In this document: piece after piece, positions 1 to 8,879 of the stretch
Numbering within the stretch: the stretch's first letter is position 1
How the letters are laid out: every line of letters starts with the position of its first letter
Assembly (NCBI GenBank): GCA_041846495.1
Contig: JBGZEX010000093.1
Span: forward strand, 1 to 32,010
Length of the DNA: 32,010 bases
Direction of reading: 5' to 3'
Origin: JBGZEX01 sp041846495
Lineage (GTDB): Bacteria > Bacteroidota > Bacteroidia > Bacteroidales > Marinifilaceae
Translations under genes and position numbers: made by a program
Notes under the pieces: model-generated
What the model was told of the DNA's origin: nothing
The model's input: only the letters and a program-made list of their open reading frames with translations
The model's database searches: none

Positions 1-2587
1 CGATACGGACAAGAGGATTATTGCCGCAATAACCGTAGGGCGTAATACTCATACTACCCTCCGACAACGGATCTACTGAAAACCACCGCCCCAAAGCAGC
101 ATCGTACATACGGGCCCCGTAATCCAAATAACCCAAACCGCCCGTACGCTGCTCCTCCTTACCGTTATACTTGTAACGGTTGACGCTCTGCGCCTGATTC
201 GAACGGAGATGACGCGCTCCGAACGGATAATAGTCGTTGCGCTCCAAAACATTACCCTGACCGTCCGTAACCGCACGGACGCTGCCAAGATGATCCTTTA
301 CAAACCACCTCACATCGACTCTCCCGTCGGGACTTACCGAAAACATGCCCTCTCCGAAATGAACCTCCGACAAACGACTACCCGAGGCCGTTTTTACGTA
401 TATCAAAGAACCGCGGTAATCCATTCCATTAAGACCTCCTCCGTCGCGAACGCCCGTCTTCGTGCCGTCGGAAAGCCAACTATAACGGGCGCAAACTACG
501 CCCCCTCGTCTTACCTCTGTCAACAAATTTAATGAATTATAACGTAATTCCAAACCCCGCCGCATATCTTTTACCATATTGCCGTTCGAATCGTAAACAT
601 AGCCGCATTTTAGACTCTTTCCGCCTGCATATACGTCACCCGGAAGAGCAGTCCGGATATTTTCCTGCAATGCCTGCAACCGGCCGCCACCGTAAAAATA
701 CTCCAAATCGTCCACTACATGCCCCGATGCCGTACGTTTTAACCCCAATAGATTCCCGTCGGAATCGTAACGGATTGCCCGTTCCGTATAACTCTCTCCG
801 TCTTCCTCCCAAACACCATTACGCTCCCGAAGACCCAATGCACCGAGAAAACGGTTATGACCGTCGTAAGAGAAAGCGTAACCCCGACCGCCGTTACCGT
901 TCCACCAACGCATTCCCGAAAGCGAACCGTTATAACGGGAACGCCCGAAACCGTCGGGACTCGTATAATGCAACTCGCTTACAAAAGGACGACTCGTTAT
1001 TTTAGTCATCCAACCGCGGATATTATAAGAATACGAAATACGCGTATTCCCGTAAATACTCCCCGTATGACGCCCGTATTCATCGTAAGAGAAGCGCATC
1101 GAATGTTTTTGACCGCCGTTAAAAGAAACGAGGGTTTCAAGAAGAAAACCACGAGGCGTGTAGTAATTCTCCTTTTCGAGGACTGCCGTCTTCCCAGATA
1201 AGCTCCTGTGCCATTCCCGGACGGAAGTAACACGGCCGGAAAAATCGTAACGCATATCCCGACGGACGAAACTCCCGTCCCCATAGCGTTCCGACTGCTG
1301 AACGGGACGGCATTTATCATCGTAATAAAACGTTGAAACATGCCAGCCGGACGTCCCCGAAATACGTCTGAGAATCATCGTTTCCAAGCCCGAAGTAAGG
1401 GTACGGTAACCGGCCGAATAGCCCGGAGCCGGAACAAAAGGGAGGGGCGTATGGCCGGCGACAGGAACATAGGAATCATATACCTTAAAAAGCTGTGCAA
1501 CGCGGTTTCCGGAAGGAACATAGTTCGAGACGGAACCGGCTTCCCCCTGAAGGACCTCCCGGGTTTTACCCTTAAGAACAACCTCCCCGCTTTCAACGAC
1601 ACGGTTATGCTCATCGTAAAGAGTGTACGACCATTGTCCGGAACGACGACGATTCCCGTCCTGCATAAGAACAAGCCGGTCCTTGCTATCGTATACGTAA
1701 TACTCCGCTTCTTTGCCCGGAATTCGAACGAGGGTCTTACGACCGTAACCGTCGTATTCGTAATAGTATCCCAATACGTCCGGAATATTTCCGACACTTC
1801 CAGAAACCGGCATACGACGAACGGATTCGGGGGGAAGCACACGGCGCAAAAAACCATGGTCGTCATACACATAACAGGTCGTCGAAATATCCCCCGAACT
1901 GCCTTCCGCACTCTGCAAAAGACGTCCATCGGAATCCTTATAAGTGATACGAATCAAGCCATCTTCGTCGGTAACGGCAATACGTTCCAATTTACCGGCA
2001 CCATAATAACCATGGGACTCCAAACGCCCGCCGGGGCCGATACGGTAAAGACGGACCTCGCCTGCACGGTTATAGCCGTACGACGTCGTTACGCACTTAC
2101 CGGGACTATGCCATAACTTACCGGGACCCGTCTCGCAAACAACGCGGTCCCGAGGACCGCCCTCGTAAATCAACTCCGTAAAAGCATAACCCCGATCCTC
2201 CGAAGAAAACCCCGTCCAACGCGAAGAAGAGAGAGCGTTCTCGACAAAAGCTCCATTATTGCCATCTACGGCATAAGGAAGATAGGAACGCTCTCGGCCT
2301 CCACGCCGGACATGGCTGAAAGGACGAACAAGATCGAATCCGCTCAATCCGGCTCCCCCCACTTGAATACTCTGAAGCGGGCGACCGAAGCCGTCAATAT
2401 AGGTTATGTCCGTAAAATATTTCAATGCTCCGGAACCGGAAGACGGCTCCACATAAGTCCTGCGGGCCGTAAAATTACGACTCTTCGTAAATGACGGAGG
2501 GATTTCCGTCACATCTTCTGCGAATACGCATATTGACGACAAAAAAAGAATTGAAAATAAAAAGACGTATGATAAACGTATTTTCAT
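1..2587 (-). CDS. RHS repeat protein with DUF6443-like N-terminus and RHS core (3' end outside window)
   Basis: One frame is open from the ATG at 2587 to the window edge (862 codons, no stop), so the gene is intact here and its C-terminus lies outside. Residues 1-23 form a signal peptide ending CVFA. Residues ~35-80 (NFTARRTYVEP, then YIDGFGRPLQSIQVGG) resemble the DUF6443 region that opens many Bacteroidota RHS proteins. YD-type repeats follow (YEYDGYGRKT, YDEHNRVVES, FSYDEYGRHTG, YNIRGWMTKI, RYDSDGNLLGLKR, YDSNGNMVKD). The RHS core occupies residues 765-862: DHLGSVRAVTD, then YYPFGARH, YKYNGKEEQ, LDYGARMYDAALGRWFSVDP and PYGYCGNNPLVRI. In known RHS proteins the repeats build a hollow shell, and the segment after the core is variable and may be a toxin; that part is not visible. 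Base composition is clearly higher in GC than the RHS gene upstream. It lies 56 bp after that gene and may have its own promoter. Confidence 0.92.
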   Translation of the reverse strand, partial: MKIRLSYVFLFSILFLSSICVFAEDVTEIPPSFTKSRNFTARRTYVEPSSGSGALKYFTDITYIDGFGRPLQSIQVGGAGLSGFDLVRPFSHVRRGGRERSYLPYAVDGNNGAFVENALSSSRWTGFSSEDRGYAFTELIYEGGPRDRVVCETGPGKLWHSPGKCVTTSYGYNRAGEVRLYRIGPGGRLESHGYYGAGKLERIAVTDEDGLIRITYKDSDGRLLQSAEGSSGDISTTCYVYDDHGFLRRVLPPESVRRMPVSGSVGNIPDVLGYYYEYDGYGRKTLVRIPGKEAEYYVYDSKDRLVLMQDGNRRRSGQWSYTLYDEHNRVVESGEVVLKGKTREVLQGEAGSVSNYVPSGNRVAQLFKVYDSYVPVAGHTPLPFVPAPGYSAGYRTLTSGLETMILRRISGTSGWHVSTFYYDDKCRPVQQSERYGDGSFVRRDMRYDFSGRVTSVREWHRSLSGKTAVLEKENYYTPRGFLLETLVSFNGGQKHSMRFSYDEYGRHTGSIYGNTRISYSYNIRGWMTKITSRPFVSELHYTSPDGFGRSRYNGSLSGMRWWNGNGGRGYAFSYDGHNRFLGALGLRERNGVWEEDGESYTERAIRYDSDGNLLGLKRTASGHVVDDLEYFYGGGRLQALQENIRTALPGDVYAGGKSLKCGYVYDSNGNMVKDMRRGLELRYNSLNLLTEVRRGGVVCARYSWLSDGTKTGVRDGGGLNGMDYRGSLIYVKTASGSRLSEVHFGEGMFSVSPDGRVDVRWFVKDHLGSVRAVTDGQGNVLERNDYYPFGARHLRSNQAQSVNRYKYNGKEEQRTGGLGYLDYGARMYDAALGRWFSVDPLSEGSMSITPYGYCGNNPLVRI

Positions 2588-2622
2588 AACATATCTGTTT
2601 TAGTGTTAGTTATATTTCCATT

Positions 2623-2630
2623 CAAAAATA
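2623..2630 (-). promoter_or_regulatory. Putative -7 promoter element (TATTTTTG) for the downstream RHS gene
   Basis: The minus strand reads TATTTTTG, an exact match to the Bacteroidota -7 consensus TAnnTTTG. It would give a leader of about 30 nt before the ATG at 2587. No TTG -33 element sits at the usual 19-21 bp spacing; the nearest TTG is only 14 bp away, so the assignment is tentative. If real, the second RHS gene can be expressed independently of the first. Confidence 0.35.
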
Positions 2631-2643
2631 TGATCGAAAATTA

Positions 2644-5600
2644 TCAAGGAAGAATCCGGTTATAAATATTTTCTTCCAATATATTACCTTTTCCATCGTA
2701 TTTACGGACAATACGCCCCGCTGCATCGTATTCATAACGTTCCAGCATTCCGCTATGGTCGAATTTGCAAAAAACACTTCCATCCGTATTATAGGAAACG
2801 GCTTCGAAAAGCGTATTCGCCGGAACGGCCACAAGCATAGAGACCCCAACCGGGGGATACAGACAAAACGATTTTATACCGGAATAAGTATTTAAATCCA
2901 ATTCTATAACCTGAATACCGTAATCTGAAAGCCCGGAAAAATTTATTTTTCCCTCGTATCTACCTTTGGAATAATATATAGAATAAGGGATACTGCCTCC
3001 TGCTCCCTTTGCCAAAACATATATACGGAATCGCTTCGAACCGGAAAAAGACGTTATTTGAATCGCTTCGTCCGGAATAAATACAGTTCCCGGATCTATG
3101 GGAACAAGGTTTTCAAAAAATAACGAATTCACCATATCCGGATTCATAATCGCATTTACCAATAACCCGAAATCATCACAATTCCTTTCAAAAATCGGTT
3201 CATTCTGTAGAATTCCCATATAAATCGCATAGAATTTCCATACAATAATATTATCTCCCTGTCGTAAACTGTCAAGTTGCGACTGAAATTTTTGAGTATC
3301 GCGAGGTCTTCTTCCGGAAGCCATTGCAGAAATAACATTCAACATCGTTTTATGCTCAACACTTCGAGTATAATTCATATATTCCACTCCATGTTGCATT
3401 CCGGGACATTGTCCGCTATTATCCGCTTTTGTAAGATATTCGTATGTTTTAATGAAATACTCACTTATATTTTTTAGATTTAAATTATTACCTATCACCT
3501 CATTCATATGAGAAACATCAATGTATTTATATCTGTCGACAACTGCAATATCTTTCGGTCCCACATTTTTCGCTTTCAAAACAAGACGCTCTCCCGAAGA
3601 ATTATAAACAGTGGCAGAATGCTCATTCAATGTCATATGACTCACAGGAAGGTATAAGTTGTTTATTTCACGGTAGTCCGTTTCCATTTCCTTACGGTAG
3701 GCAGAGACAGAATATGTAAAAAGTTTATCGACAGGCAATTTCAGAGTATAAGCAAGTGGTTGAATCGTTCCGTAAGAATATGTACCGACAGGAAGAAACG
3801 ATGTTTTCTTCCCGGAAGAAAATTCTCTGTAAGTCGCAACATTTTCTCTTATCAATTTACCGTTTACCAATGTTATTTCCTTAATGATGGGAGAAATGAA
3901 ATTAGCCTTCTTCATTCCGGAAATAAACGGACTCACTGTCGCCTTGATATCGGAAATACGAAGTTTTATTTCTGTAACCGTATTTCCGAAAATATCTTTC
4001 CGTACTATTCGGGTAGGAGCGAATAAAGTTTCCGAATTATCGTAATGATATTCCGTTTTCAAATAAGGCATACCCATACCGAATTTTTTAAAATCATCGT
4101 AAGAAGGTTTATCGGTAAGATGTTTCTCGAATCGATATTCCACCTGTTCCTTCAACAGAGTTTTCCCGCCATAGCATAAATTATAGTTTTGAAAAGGCAG
4201 TATACAATGGGTGCGGGGTGCTATATTATTTAAAAATACATCTTCATAGGGATTGATATAATATCTCTGATCTTTATCCGTATAAAGCACAATACGATTC
4301 ATTTTCCGGAAAAAATCGGACTGTTCTTCGTAATCAAGATAATATTCATAGGGTTTTAGCTGGGGAAGTTCGAAATGATAAGAAAAACAATATTTCTCCG
4401 TATCGAAATAATCTCCATTATCTTCAAAATAATAATTGTAATTAATCCCCATCCTATAAGACAATCCCGTATAATATTTGTTTTTCAACAATCGTTTTAA
4501 ATTCCCTTTATCATCGTATTCGGCTGTCGCTAATGGCAAGCCGTTCAACCAAAACGGATAGGGGAGCGGTTCTTCCACATCCCAATAACAATATACGGAA
4601 GGAATATGGAACCAATAGGCCCTTATACCTTTACCGGAAGAAGTTTCTATGACAAAAGGATAAAATACTCCGTTATTTCCCGTATTCAGAAACGCATATC
4701 CCGAAGAATTGATCTCCGAACGTTTCACCCAATCCGTAAAACCGTCATAACGGACAAAATCAAGACAGTTATAAGAATCATATACCATTTTCCCCGGCCG
4801 GGGATAAGCATATAATACGGAATCCACCCTTTCGCCCCGACTATCCCGGAAAACCAAGGATTTCACCCGTATACCTCCTATAGGAGTTATAAAACCGGAG
4901 GTTCTCGGAGCAAATTTATAAACGGCGCTATTGGATTCGTAATCTATATTCAGACTCCCTCCGTAAGGAAAAACTATTTTTTTCAAAGAATGATACTTTG
5001 TCGATTCAATGTCCACATCATAATTCGCTTTACGATAATCTCTGAAATATCCCCAGGGATCGCAAGAACTCACATGTCCTGCAGAATAATAATCGAACCG
5101 TATCGTTTCAACCGTATGATGCTTTCTATCCTTAAATGTCACCGTATCCAAATTGCTCTTTCCGGACAATACGACGGAAGATTCTCTGCGTCCGGTGATT
5201 TCCGATAAAATTATTTCATATAATTTGTTATTTTCGGTATAATCGAATGTCAGTTCTTTGTCCCCGCACTTGATTTTTTCAAGCAGAGGAACAGAATGCA
5301 TAAAGGAAATCACATTCGAACTTTCCCGCTCGGACAATGTTTCCATATTGGTGAAACCGTAAATAATATAACTTTTAGCAGCCTTCAGATGATAAACGAT
5401 AGATCTTGCATGTATGGAATTTATAATCTCATAATAATCGATACAAGCATTCAATTTATGAAGCAAATTATTCGCAGAACCTACAACAAGTTTGATATTA
5501 GAAATCATTCCCATAACTCTGAGATTCGTTCTTATAATTTGATTATTTATTTCAAAATAAGGATTTTCCACCCAATTCCCATACATATCTAAATAACCCG

Positions 5601-6525
5601 GTTCATTATTCATATTTATTTCCGAATTGAGAAACTCCATTTTTATTATGGCTTCTCGAAGTGCATTGTGAAAATCTTTTTTATATTTTCCCAAATCGAC
5701 TTTTCGCTCTTTAACAGGTTGCCCGTAATGGTATTTTACAGAAGTTCGATAATTATATTTGATTTGGGCTTTTTTATCCTTATAACAAAATACGATGGGC
5801 TTGCCGTTCATCGGTTCGATCCGACTCATATGCCAGGAAGATATATAATTTTTATTATGAAGACTATTTCTGGTGATAGCCTCTTCCGTATTAATATTAT
5901 ACAACCATTCGGGAGTTTCGTAAACATAACGGGTTCCGTCTTCATCGGTAATCGTCCACCCGCTTATGACACACCTGTCCGATGTATAATGTCTACAATC
6001 TATACGGATATTGGTACGTTCCAAAGGTTCGGCATAAATTTTCTTATCTTTATCCATACGAATAATAAAATTCACTGTTCTGTCTCGAAAAACCGCCGTA
6101 AAAATATCGGACTCTCCATCCCGTTCCCGCTTATTGACTTTATCGACATCCCGTTCCAAAGGCAAGGCTCCTTGACAATTCTCGGCCCATAAGTATCCGA
6201 TTTCATTTTCTTCATCCGCTATTCCTCCTCGAATCGTCCGGGTTATAATTCCATCCGTATTCAATACCCAGTTGTAACCGATTATACCCGGCATTGCAGA
6301 ACGCTTTACTCCATTTGCCTGATAATCCAGCGATATACTAAGCCCAAAATCCCCCGAACCGAGAGTGTAAAGCGGGACTCGGTAATGGAAGATTCCCGTA
6401 CAATGATCCACCATGATGTTCTTATCGCCCATATGGCTCTGTGTTTGCCCGCCGGGATTTAATTCCTGAGCGTAAACGATAAAAGGTAAAAACGACAGAA
6501 TTATAAATAACATTTGTTTTTTCAT
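2644..6525 (-). CDS. Large secreted RHS-family N-terminal (shell) protein ending in a short YD tail
   Basis: This is a 1293-residue protein with a signal peptide (residues 1-20, ending VYAQ). Residues ~40-105 match the conserved opening of Bacteroidota RHS proteins: HYRVPLYTL, then GLSISLDYQANGVK, then GYNWVLNTDGIITRTIRGG, corresponding to the usual WVGLGWSLNAGGVITRTVRG type of motif. Further RHS-like signatures are GFITPIGGIRVKSLVF near residue 560 and LPLATAEYDDKGNLKRLL near residue 670. The last ~45 residues are YD-like (NTDGSVFCKFDHSGMLERY, YDAAGRIVRKYDGKGNILEE), but translation stops there without an RHS core. The next gene, 56 bp away, supplies more repeats and the core, so the two proteins probably form one split RHS shell (inference). 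The gene is AT-rich compared with that neighbour. The central region (residues ~700-1200) shows no domain I recognise. The start at MKKQMLF is supported by the signal peptide. Confidence 0.8.
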   Translation of the reverse strand: MKKQMLFIILSFLPFIVYAQELNPGGQTQSHMGDKNIMVDHCTGIFHYRVPLYTLGSGDFGLSISLDYQANGVKRSAMPGIIGYNWVLNTDGIITRTIRGGIADEENEIGYLWAENCQGALPLERDVDKVNKRERDGESDIFTAVFRDRTVNFIIRMDKDKKIYAEPLERTNIRIDCRHYTSDRCVISGWTITDEDGTRYVYETPEWLYNINTEEAITRNSLHNKNYISSWHMSRIEPMNGKPIVFCYKDKKAQIKYNYRTSVKYHYGQPVKERKVDLGKYKKDFHNALREAIIKMEFLNSEINMNNEPGYLDMYGNWVENPYFEINNQIIRTNLRVMGMISNIKLVVGSANNLLHKLNACIDYYEIINSIHARSIVYHLKAAKSYIIYGFTNMETLSERESSNVISFMHSVPLLEKIKCGDKELTFDYTENNKLYEIILSEITGRRESSVVLSGKSNLDTVTFKDRKHHTVETIRFDYYSAGHVSSCDPWGYFRDYRKANYDVDIESTKYHSLKKIVFPYGGSLNIDYESNSAVYKFAPRTSGFITPIGGIRVKSLVFRDSRGERVDSVLYAYPRPGKMVYDSYNCLDFVRYDGFTDWVKRSEINSSGYAFLNTGNNGVFYPFVIETSSGKGIRAYWFHIPSVYCYWDVEEPLPYPFWLNGLPLATAEYDDKGNLKRLLKNKYYTGLSYRMGINYNYYFEDNGDYFDTEKYCFSYHFELPQLKPYEYYLDYEEQSDFFRKMNRIVLYTDKDQRYYINPYEDVFLNNIAPRTHCILPFQNYNLCYGGKTLLKEQVEYRFEKHLTDKPSYDDFKKFGMGMPYLKTEYHYDNSETLFAPTRIVRKDIFGNTVTEIKLRISDIKATVSPFISGMKKANFISPIIKEITLVNGKLIRENVATYREFSSGKKTSFLPVGTYSYGTIQPLAYTLKLPVDKLFTYSVSAYRKEMETDYREINNLYLPVSHMTLNEHSATVYNSSGERLVLKAKNVGPKDIAVVDRYKYIDVSHMNEVIGNNLNLKNISEYFIKTYEYLTKADNSGQCPGMQHGVEYMNYTRSVEHKTMLNVISAMASGRRPRDTQKFQSQLDSLRQGDNIIVWKFYAIYMGILQNEPIFERNCDDFGLLVNAIMNPDMVNSLFFENLVPIDPGTVFIPDEAIQITSFSGSKRFRIYVLAKGAGGSIPYSIYYSKGRYEGKINFSGLSDYGIQVIELDLNTYSGIKSFCLYPPVGVSMLVAVPANTLFEAVSYNTDGSVFCKFDHSGMLERYEYDAAGRIVRKYDGKGNILEENIYNRILP

Positions 6526-6540
6526 TTGTATACGGTTTGG

Positions 6541-6573
6541 TTTTCAATAAAATAGTTGCTCTCCGATTGAAAA
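6541..6573 (-). repeat. AT-rich inverted repeat between the GldFG gene and the RHS pair
   Basis: TTTTCAAT (6541-6548) pairs perfectly with ATTGAAAA (6566-6573) around a 17-nt loop, directly after the stop codon of the fused GldF-GldG gene. It may be a weak transcription stop separating the exporter from the RHS genes. The stem is only 8 bp and AT-rich, so termination is uncertain. Confidence 0.3.
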
Positions 6574-6575
6574 AT

Positions 6576-8867
6576 TCAGCGGCTGCGGCGTTTTATCCAT
6601 ATCCAAAGATAGAGCAGCAAAACAATCCCCGGAATTACGGCCATGGATACAATCTTCATCCGACAGGCCCCGGATTCCGAAACCGAAAGTTTATTGTCGG
6701 GAGCCGAAGGACGTCGCACATCGATAGGCACTTTGCCGTCGGCCAACCAGGAAAATATGCCTTGTATAAGGGAATAGTTCAGGGCCGTAATACCGCTCCG
6801 ATTTCTGCCGAGTTCGCCGTTAGCGATACAATCCGCATCCCCGAGTACCGCAATTTTCTGCATTTTTTCTTTGTTGTTTCGGGATAAGGCCAAACCTACG
6901 ACATAAGAATCGAGCCTCTCCCCCGCTTCCGGATTCAATCGCACCGTGTCGTTCACGAAATCTGCGGTTTTCATCTCATTCCAGGTATCGGGAGAGGTTT
7001 TAAACAGGGGGAAGGTTTTATAGTCTTTCACTCCGGAATAGTCGATTCCGCAAGCTCCGGGCATGGTAACGACACCGTTATAAGCATGGATTAATCCCAA
7101 TAGATAAGATAGTTCCGTTGCCTCCGGAGTCGCCGCGGCCGTTATCAAATCCGCCGGGAAATTCTCCTGAGGAGAAACAAGGCGTCCGGGACAAAACCGA
7201 AGTCCGAATTTCTCCGCCAAAGGATTCATTACCTCCTGCCGGCCGGCTTCCCCCACTATCAGCAGATTTCCCCCTCTTTCCACGAAATCCTCCAAATTCC
7301 CCATCTCCTCCTCATTAAAAGGTGTCCGCATATCCGCAATAACCATAATGTCCACATCTTCCCCCACCTTATCGGTCAATCTTATGGATGCAACTTCAAA
7401 CCCCTGATTAATCAAGGAATAACGGAATGGTTTATGGGCGGCAAACATGGAGTAATCCCTTTCCCTATAGGTATCGATACTGCGATCGCCATGTCCCGAC
7501 ACAAAGCCCACTTTCGGAACTTTCGCCACCAAACGCTTAAAAGCCGAAGAGATTTCCATTTCATAAGGAAATATCATATTATCATCGAATACGCGCAAAA
7601 ATGTCTTTTCTCCGGATTCCCGCTCAACCAATCGCACAAATCTGTTTCCTTCGGAAGAAAGGTCTATCAATTTTCGAATTTCGGACGGAGCCAATACTTT
7701 TCCCGGATTGATGTCGTTGAGTTCCGCAACTTTCATCGCCCGCCCCTTGGCATCCAAGCCTTTGAATTCCCGCTCCAAAGACTCGTTTCTGACGGTATCG
7801 TAATAATACACGTATTTCATTTTAATTTCGGGCTTGAAACGTAAATACTGCTTAAACATTTTCAAATCCTCGTTTATATGTCCGGGCACCCCTATCCAGA
7901 AAAAACGTTCCAGAAGATTCACATAAGTCGTAATCGTCAATCCGCCTTTCATCTCTTTGACTATATCCCGACTGTTGGGAGTAAGGGTATTCGATTTCGT
8001 ACGGGTTGCATCGTAACAGGCCATCAAATGCGGACGCGAAGAAAAGTAACCCAAAACGATTGCAATAGCCCATACGGCGGCATATTTGCCGACGATTGCA
8101 AGCGGAGCGGTTTTCATCCTTCGCCCCTGCAATCTTAAGACGGCCATCGACAAAAAAAGACATATTACTATAATAAAATAAAGGAAATCTTCACTGGTAA
8201 TCATGCCGTTAACAAAGGTATCCGCTCTTCCGGTCATCGCCAGCCAATAGGTAATATCCCTTATAACGGCAATGCTCTGCCATAGTCCTTTCACATAGGT
8301 AAGAGCTGCCAATACGGCTAAAGTACCTACGGCCGCAACAATCTGATAGGAAGTGATGCTCGACATGAACAAGCCTACGGCCGCATAGGCGCATATCAAT
8401 AAATAAACGCCCAAAAGTCCGGTCAGAATAACCGGCATGTCCACTTCGGGAACGACAAAAGCGGCATACGCCACGTATACGACAAGCACCGTAAGCAGCA
8501 CCAAACCGTATAATATCATGGCAAGATACTTACCTGCTATAATCTGGAAATTGGTAACCGGCGAAGAATATAAAAGTTTGATGGAACCGCTTCCCAACTC
8601 CCTGCTCATAAGCCCCATGGTCAACAGTGGAATATATAAATAAATACAGGACTGTACCGTTGCAAACAATCCGCTCCATCCTCCGAAAAGGGATAAAGTA
8701 ACATTTCCCAGCCTATAGCCCAAAATCCGATTGCGTACCATTTCGGAAATCAAGCCGGAGAATACGACCCCGCATTGAAATGCGAATATGACTAAAATCA
8801 ACCAGGCTATGGGAGAATAAAACAAATCCCTTAACTCCGTTCTTGCTATTTTATATATCATTTTCAT
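6576..8867 (-). CDS. Fused ABC-2 permease (GldF-like) and GldG-like auxiliary protein
   Basis: The protein has 763 residues in two parts. Residues 1-245 are an ABC-2 type permease with about six membrane spans (~20-42, 62-85, 108-138, 145-165, 172-192, 228-244) and the family-typical loop LLYSSPVTNFQIIAGKYLA between spans 2 and 3. A further span near 262-274 leads into a GldG-like region (~285-600) with TLTPNSRDIVKEMKG, then FVSGHGDRSIDTY, and DIMVIADMRTPFNEEE followed by DFVERGGNLLIVGE. A C-terminal anchor spans ~734-757 and is followed by basic residues (KRRSR). In gliding flavobacteria GldF and GldG are separate proteins. Fused versions occur in non-gliding Bacteroidota, where the cargo is unknown. 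The gene starts 12 bp after the ATPase gene and is surely co-transcribed with it. The presence of these genes does not by itself imply gliding. Confidence 0.88.
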   Translation of the reverse strand: MKMIYKIARTELRDLFYSPIAWLILVIFAFQCGVVFSGLISEMVRNRILGYRLGNVTLSLFGGWSGLFATVQSCIYLYIPLLTMGLMSRELGSGSIKLLYSSPVTNFQIIAGKYLAMILYGLVLLTVLVVYVAYAAFVVPEVDMPVILTGLLGVYLLICAYAAVGLFMSSITSYQIVAAVGTLAVLAALTYVKGLWQSIAVIRDITYWLAMTGRADTFVNGMITSEDFLYFIIVICLFLSMAVLRLQGRRMKTAPLAIVGKYAAVWAIAIVLGYFSSRPHLMACYDATRTKSNTLTPNSRDIVKEMKGGLTITTYVNLLERFFWIGVPGHINEDLKMFKQYLRFKPEIKMKYVYYYDTVRNESLEREFKGLDAKGRAMKVAELNDINPGKVLAPSEIRKLIDLSSEGNRFVRLVERESGEKTFLRVFDDNMIFPYEMEISSAFKRLVAKVPKVGFVSGHGDRSIDTYRERDYSMFAAHKPFRYSLINQGFEVASIRLTDKVGEDVDIMVIADMRTPFNEEEMGNLEDFVERGGNLLIVGEAGRQEVMNPLAEKFGLRFCPGRLVSPQENFPADLITAAATPEATELSYLLGLIHAYNGVVTMPGACGIDYSGVKDYKTFPLFKTSPDTWNEMKTADFVNDTVRLNPEAGERLDSYVVGLALSRNNKEKMQKIAVLGDADCIANGELGRNRSGITALNYSLIQGIFSWLADGKVPIDVRRPSAPDNKLSVSESGACRMKIVSMAVIPGIVLLLYLWIWIKRRSR

Positions 8868-8879
8868 ATCTTCCTGTTT

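Noticed and set aside
73..2494. Several short open frames on both strands in 73-2494, suggesting a decayed region or many small genes
   Set aside because: A single minus-strand frame is open from 2587 to the window edge and encodes clear RHS motifs throughout. The short frames are overlaps in other frames, allowed by its GC-rich, stop-poor codons.
2622..2849. 75-codon minus-strand frame overlapping the end of the large RHS protein
   Set aside because: It is a shifted frame inside the coding region, with no independent signals.
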